A stretch of DNA of 64,000 bases, from positions 2,480,001-2,544,000 of the forward strand of contig NZ_AP024885.1 in the NCBI RefSeq assembly GCF_024346975.1. The letters are read 5' to 3'. The position numbers and the translations under genes are program-made. The notes under the pieces are model-generated. The model worked only from the letters and a program-made list of their open reading frames with translations. It searched no databases and was not told the origin of the DNA. The number at the start of each line of letters is the position of its first letter. Positions within the stretch are counted from its first letter, which is position 1. Of the stretch, positions 59,754-64,000 are shown piece by piece. This DNA is from Vibrio neonatus (GTDB taxonomy: Bacteria > Pseudomonadota > Gammaproteobacteria > Enterobacterales > Vibrionaceae).

Positions 59754-61703
59754 ATGAGTGAAACCCACATCTATCCAGTAAAACAGAACATAAAATCTGT
59801 CACCCATGCAGACAACGATACCTACTTGAGCATGTATCAACAGTCCGTCAGTAACCCAGAAGCATTTTGGGCGGAGCATGGCAAAATTGTCGACTGGATT
59901 AAGCCCTTCACTAAGGTCAAAGAAACCTCTTTTGACACTGGGCATGTAGGTATCAAATGGTTTGAAGATGGCACCTTGAACGTATCGGCCAACTGTATTG
60001 ACCGTCACCTTGCGACGCGCGGCGACGAAGTAGCGATTATTTGGGAAGGCGATGATCCCGCCGACGATAAAACCCTCACCTTTAATGAACTGCACCAACA
60101 AGTGTGTTTATTTTCTAATGCACTAAAAGCCGAAGGCGTAAAAAAAGGCGATGTGGTCTGCCTGTATATGCCGATGGTTCCCGAAGCCGCCGTCGCGATG
60201 CTGGCATGTACCCGCATTGGCGCGGTGCATACTGTAGTGTTTGGTGGTTTCTCACCTGAAGCACTGGCAGGACGTATTGACGATTCAGATGCAAAAGTCG
60301 TGATTACCGCCGATGAAGGCGTGCGTGGCGGACGCGCAGTGCCACTCAAGAAAAACGTAGACCAAGCATTGAGTAACCCCAATGTCACTACCATAAACAA
60401 AGTGATTGTTTTTCAGCGCACTGGCGCGGATGTGGCTTGGAATGCCGATGTGGATGTTTGGTGGCATGACGCTATCGCCAATGTAGACGCTGATTGTCCT
60501 CCTGAAGAAATGAACGCCGAAGATCCCCTATTTATCCTGTATACCTCTGGTTCAACGGGCAAACCGAAAGGGGTACTGCACACTACTGGCGGCTACCTTG
60601 TGTATGCCACCATGACCTTTAAATACATCTTTGATTACCAGCCGGATGACATATTCTGGTGTACCGCAGATGTAGGCTGGATAACCGGTCACTCATACCT
60701 AGTGTATGGCCCTCTTGCCAATGGCGCGACCACCATCTTATTTGAAGGTGTCCCGAATTACCCCAACACTAGTCGCATGAGTGAAGTGGTTGATAAGCAC
60801 CAAGTCACGCTGCTCTATACAGCGCCGACCGCTATTCGCGCGCTAATGGCAAAAGGTGATGAAGCCATTCAAGGTACCAGCCGCGACAGTTTGCGCATTA
60901 TGGGCTCAGTGGGTGAACCAATTAACCCAGAAGCGTGGGAGTGGTATTACAACACTATCGGTGATGCAAAATCGCCAATTGTGGATACTTGGTGGCAAAC
61001 CGAAACCGGTGGAATCCTCATCTCACCACTTCCTGGGGCAACAGACCTAAAACCGGGCTCTGCCACTCGTCCATTCTTTGGCGTACAACCTGCGCTGGTG
61101 GATAATATGGGGAATCTGATTGAAGGTGAAGCGTCAGGCAACTTGGTGATACTGGATTCATGGCCGGGACAAATGCGTACCGTGTATGGCGATCATGACC
61201 GTTTTGAACAAACCTATTTCTCTACCTTCCAAGGCATGTACTTTACCGGAGATGGCGCACGACGAGATGAAGACGGTTACTACTGGATAACAGGGCGTGT
61301 GGATGATGTACTGAATGTATCTGGTCACCGCATGGGTACCGCCGAACTAGAATCTGCATTAGTCGCGCACGATAAAATTGCCGAAGCCGCTATTGTGGGA
61401 GTTCCACACGATATTAAAGGCCAAGCCATTTACGCTTACATCACTCTCAATGCCGATGAATACCCAAGTGCTGAACTGCACAAAGAAGTGAAAGAATGGG
61501 TAAGAAAAGAAATTGGCCCTATTGCCGTTCCTGATACTTTGCACTGGACAGATTCGCTACCCAAAACCCGTTCCGGTAAGATCATGCGCCGAATTTTGCG
61601 CAAAATTGCTACCGGAGATACCAGCAATCTTGGTGATACCTCAACACTGGCCGACCCAAGCGTGGTAGAAAAATTGATCTCCGAGAAAGGTGAACTGGTT
61701 TAA
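59754..61703 (+). CDS. acs: Acetyl-CoA synthetase
   Basis: ATG 59754 follows AAGGAG and gives 649 residues, close to E. coli Acs (652); the frame is open 34 codons further upstream, but without similarity. It activates acetate to acetyl-CoA via acetyl-AMP. The AMP-binding P-loop is [12 protein letters not shown], followed by [28 protein letters not shown] and, near the C-terminus, [11 protein letters not shown], whose Lys is the conserved acetylation-regulated catalytic residue. Confidence 0.97.
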   Translation: MSETHIYPVKQNIKSVTHADNDTYLSMYQQSVSNPEAFWAEHGKIVDWIKPFTKVKETSFDTGHVGIKWFEDGTLNVSANCIDRHLATRGDEVAIIWEGDDPADDKTLTFNELHQQVCLFSNALKAEGVKKGDVVCLYMPMVPEAAVAMLACTRIGAVHTVVFGGFSPEALAGRIDDSDAKVVITADEGVRGGRAVPLKKNVDQALSNPNVTTINKVIVFQRTGADVAWNADVDVWWHDAIANVDADCPPEEMNAEDPLFILYTSGSTGKPKGVLHTTGGYLVYATMTFKYIFDYQPDDIFWCTADVGWITGHSYLVYGPLANGATTILFEGVPNYPNTSRMSEVVDKHQVTLLYTAPTAIRALMAKGDEAIQGTSRDSLRIMGSVGEPINPEAWEWYYNTIGDAKSPIVDTWWQTETGGILISPLPGATDLKPGSATRPFFGVQPALVDNMGNLIEGEASGNLVILDSWPGQMRTVYGDHDRFEQTYFSTFQGMYFTGDGARRDEDGYYWITGRVDDVLNVSGHRMGTAELESALVAHDKIAEAAIVGVPHDIKGQAIYAYITLNADEYPSAELHKEVKEWVRKEIGPIAVPDTLHWTDSLPKTRSGKIMRRILRKIATGDTSNLGDTSTLADPSVVEKLISEKGELV

Positions 61704-62025
61704 CCACCGATAGCAAAGCAAATAGCCGTCACATCGTGACGGCTTTTTTGTTTAAAGACGGTTACAAATTAACCATAATAAAATTAATTAGTTAACCTAT
61801 GATTACTTAATCGGCATTCTGCATAATTAAATACTGGCGCGACTAGACTAACTTTCAATCACTTATATGTGATTAGACCAGTAATTTGCTGTTAATTTCG
61901 CTGAATTAGCTATAATCATGCGCTAATTTGCCTTTTGACATAATTCTGACTGGAAATTATTCAGGATTCGTAAAATAATTAAAGGCAACAGTGAATAACT
62001 CACATTAACGGAAGATAGCGACAAG
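61704..62025. other. 322-base intergenic region acs / aroQ
   Basis: It holds the acs terminator and the promoter region of aroQ-accBC. A perfect TATAAT is at 61911-61916 with TTGCTG 19 bases upstream (long spacer), and a TTGACA at 61935-61940 lacks a good partner. ATTAGACC occurs at 61872-61879. No further gene is seen. Confidence 0.5.
61724..61749 (+). terminator. Rho-independent terminator of acs
   Basis: AGCCGTCAC-ATC-GTGACGGCT with TTTTTT, 20 bases after the stop. Confidence 0.9.
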
Positions 62026-62475
62026 ATGACTACAAAATCACGTGTTCTACTCCTAAACGGTCCAAACTTAAACCTACTCGGCAAACGAGAGCCAGAAGTT
62101 TATGGTTATGCGACATTAAACGATATTATCCATGATCTGCAGCAACAAGCCGATCAAGCAGGAATAGAACTGACACACGTTCAGTCTAATCGTGAATACG
62201 AACTCATCGACGCTATCCATAATGCCATGGGAGAGATCGATTTCATTATCATCAACCCAGCCGCATTTACCCACACCAGTGTTGCTCTAAGAGATGCACT
62301 ACTCGGTGTCAATATTCCGTTTATCGAAATACACCTATCCAACGTACATGCCAGAGAACCATTTCGTCATCACTCCTATCTATCCGATAAAGCGGTTGGA
62401 GTGATATGTGGACTCGGGGCACAAGGATACAACTTCGCATTGTCGGCAGCGAAACAACACCTGCAGGCAAAATAA
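62026..62475 (+). CDS. aroQ: Type II 3-dehydroquinate dehydratase AroQ
   Basis: A 149-residue dodecameric enzyme of the shikimate pathway. [19 protein letters not shown] carries the catalytic Tyr and Arg; [17 protein letters not shown] and [19 protein letters not shown] are family blocks. It precedes accB by 54 bases, the usual aroQ-accB-accC order in gammaproteobacteria. Confidence 0.97.
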   Translation: MTTKSRVLLLNGPNLNLLGKREPEVYGYATLNDIIHDLQQQADQAGIELTHVQSNREYELIDAIHNAMGEIDFIIINPAAFTHTSVALRDALLGVNIPFIEIHLSNVHAREPFRHHSYLSDKAVGVICGLGAQGYNFALSAAKQHLQAK

Positions 62476-62529
62476 ATCTAAGCCATCTCGACGACAGCGA
62501 GAGGCCACACACAAGACAAGAGAAGAATC

Positions 62530-62994
62530 ATGGACATTCGCAAAATAAAGAAGTTAATCGAACTAGTAGAAGAGTCTGGAATTGCAGAACTTGAGATTTC
62601 TGAAGGTGAAGAATCAGTACGCATCAGCCGTCACGGCAATGCACCTGTTGCACCAATCCAATATGCAGCAGCACCTGCACCTGTAGCAGCGCCAGCTCCT
62701 GCAGCAGTAGCTCCTGCGGCAGCACCTGTTGCTGAAGCGCCTGCAGCTCCTGTAGATGCTGGTCATAAAGTTCTTTCTCCAATGGTAGGTACTTTCTACC
62801 GTGCTCCTGGTCCAGATACAAAATCATTTGTAGAAGTAGGCCAATCTATTTCTGCTGGCGACACTATCTGTATCGTTGAAGCAATGAAAATGATGAACCA
62901 AATTGAAGCCGATAAATCTGGCGTAGTTACTGCAATTCTTGTTGAAGATGGTGCTCCGGTAGAATTCGACCAAGCTCTGATCGTTATCGAATAA
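62530..62994 (+). CDS. accB: Biotin carboxyl carrier protein of acetyl-CoA carboxylase
   Basis: A 154-residue protein with an N-terminal dimerisation helix ([20 protein letters not shown]), an Ala/Pro-rich flexible linker (about residues 42-76) and the C-terminal biotinyl domain. The biotinylated Lys lies in [13 protein letters not shown]. accC follows after 14 bases with AGAGG upstream. Confidence 0.98.
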   Translation: MDIRKIKKLIELVEESGIAELEISEGEESVRISRHGNAPVAPIQYAAAPAPVAAPAPAAVAPAAAPVAEAPAAPVDAGHKVLSPMVGTFYRAPGPDTKSFVEVGQSISAGDTICIVEAMKMMNQIEADKSGVVTAILVEDGAPVEFDQALIVIE

Positions 62995-63008
62995 TAGAGG
63001 TCGACATT

Positions 63009-64000
63009 ATGCTAGACAAATTAGTCATCGCGAACCGAGGCGAAATTGCGCTTCGTATTCTTCGCGCATGTAAAGAGCTAGGTATTAAAACCGTAGCCGT
63101 TCACTCAACAGCTGACCGTGATCTTAAACACGTTCTACTTGCTGATGAGTCAATCTGTATCGGTCCTGCTCGCGGTATCGACAGCTACCTAAATATCCCA
63201 CGTATCATTTCAGCAGCAGAAGTTTCTGGTGCTGTAGCGATCCACCCAGGCTATGGTTTCCTTTCTGAAAATGCAGATTTTGCAGAACAAGTAGAAAAAT
63301 CAGGCTTCATTTTTGTGGGTCCTAAAGCTGAAACCATCCGCATCATGGGTGACAAAGTTGCTGCTATCAACGCAATGAAAAAAGCGGGCGTACCTTGTGT
63401 TCCTGGTTCTGACGGCCCTCTTGATGACAACGATGCAACAAACAAAGCTCATGCTAAGCGCATTGGCTTCCCTGTTATCATCAAAGCATCTGGCGGCGGC
63501 GGCGGTCGTGGTATGCGTGTAGTTCGCTCTGAAGGTGAACTAGTAGAAGCTATCGCTATGACTCGCGCAGAAGCAAAAGCTGCTTTCAACAACGATATGG
63601 TTTACATGGAGAAATACCTAGAAAACCCTCGTCACGTTGAAGTTCAAGTTATTGCTGATGGCCAAGGTGGCGCAATCCACTTAGGCGAACGTGACTGTTC
63701 AATGCAACGTCGTCACCAAAAAGTAGTCGAAGAAGCACCAGCACCAGGTATCACTGACGATATGCGTAAGTACATCGGTGAGCGTTGTACTCGTGCTTGT
63801 CTTGAAATCAACTACCGCGGTGCAGGTACTTTTGAGTTCCTATACGAAAACGGCGAGTTCTACTTCATTGAAATGAACACCCGTATTCAGGTAGAGCACC
63901 CAGTAACTGAAATGGTAACTGGCGTTGACCTAATTAAAGAGCAACTTCGTGTTGCTGCAGGTCAGCCTCTATCATTCACCCAAGATGACATCAAAATTCG
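63009..64000 (+). CDS. accC: Biotin carboxylase subunit of acetyl-CoA carboxylase (3' end cut off by window)
   Basis: ATG 63009 opens a frame that stays open to the window edge, 330 codons. [20 protein letters not shown] is the N-terminal fold; the ATP-grasp glycine loop [14 protein letters not shown] and [17 protein letters not shown], then [11 protein letters not shown] and [19 protein letters not shown] are typical. It carboxylates biotin on AccB using bicarbonate and ATP, the first committed step of fatty acid synthesis. About 115 codons are missing at the 3' end. Confidence 0.97.
   Translation, partial: MLDKLVIANRGEIALRILRACKELGIKTVAVHSTADRDLKHVLLADESICIGPARGIDSYLNIPRIISAAEVSGAVAIHPGYGFLSENADFAEQVEKSGFIFVGPKAETIRIMGDKVAAINAMKKAGVPCVPGSDGPLDDNDATNKAHAKRIGFPVIIKASGGGGGRGMRVVRSEGELVEAIAMTRAEAKAAFNNDMVYMEKYLENPRHVEVQVIADGQGGAIHLGERDCSMQRRHQKVVEEAPAPGITDDMRKYIGERCTRACLEINYRGAGTFEFLYENGEFYFIEMNTRIQVEHPVTEMVTGVDLIKEQLRVAAGQPLSFTQDDIKI

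Overview
This window looks like a stretch of the main chromosome of a Vibrio or a close relative in the Vibrionaceae. Base composition is moderately AT-rich. Almost every gene is a recognisable gammaproteobacterial core gene, and the linkage groups (orn/rsgA/psd; epmA-frdABCD-efp-epmB; cysE-gpsA-secB-yibN | gpmM-envC; zapB-glpX; cpxPRA; fxsA-aspA-dcuA-dsbD; an acetate-switch locus ending in acs; aroQ-accBC) are vibrio-like rearrangements of E. coli neighbourhoods. I see no prophage, transposon, CRISPR array or integron. A species name cannot be given from sequence alone.

Layout. 0-2.2 kb: 5' part of tsaE, queG, then a 581-base gene-free stretch with an inverted pair of perfect DnaA boxes and clustered GATC sites, in a position that recalls E. 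coli datA. 2.2-3.6 kb: ten tRNA genes on the minus strand, five repeats of tRNA-Gly(GCC) plus initiator tRNA-Met(CAT), behind one strong promoter with a GC-rich discriminator. 3.6-12 kb: orn, rsgA, psd, a TetR regulator divergent from menA, rraA, a DASS transporter with a glycerophosphodiester phosphodiesterase, and an EamA transporter. 12-19 kb: epmA, frdABCD, efp, epmB and a secreted repeat protein; the EF-P beta-lysylation genes flank the fumarate reductase operon. 19-25.8 kb: ABC-F gene ybiT, a small AT-rich accessory insert (GNAT-like protein plus a 57-aa ORF), modF with a degenerate first P-loop, and groES-groL with a heat-shock-type promoter. 25.8-39.4 kb: MATE transporter, cysE, gpsA, secB, yibN, gpmM, envC, zapB, glpX, DUF805, a CHMI-like tautomerase, tpiA, pfkA, fieF and a 50-aa ORF. 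39.4-48.5 kb: cpxP | cpxRA, trmL, fxsA, aspA, dcuA, dsbD. 48.6-61.7 kb: acetate-switch region with a CrbR-like regulator, a DUF4212/sodium-solute symporter pair, a CrbS-like transporter/histidine kinase, an MFS transporter, a DUF294 nucleotidyltransferase, a DEDDh exonuclease and acs. 62-64 kb: aroQ, accB and truncated accC.

How the genes work together. frdABCD, aspA and dcuA form a fumarate-respiration set: aspartate is deaminated to fumarate, dicarboxylates are exchanged, and fumarate is reduced with menaquinol (menA). gpmM, tpiA, pfkA and glpX are glycolysis and gluconeogenesis steps. The acetate locus joins sensing (CrbS/CrbR), probable uptake (DUF4212/SSS) and activation (Acs). Envelope functions (cpxPRA, envC, zapB, psd, gpsA, dsbD, fxsA) recur.

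Most notable signals: the datA-like DnaA-box locus beside the tRNA array; the alternating initiator/glycine tRNA array; the GNAT-like/small-ORF module with a palindrome over its internal -10; and a recurrent ATTAGACC-type motif upstream of acetate-locus genes. All promoter and operator calls were made by eye.
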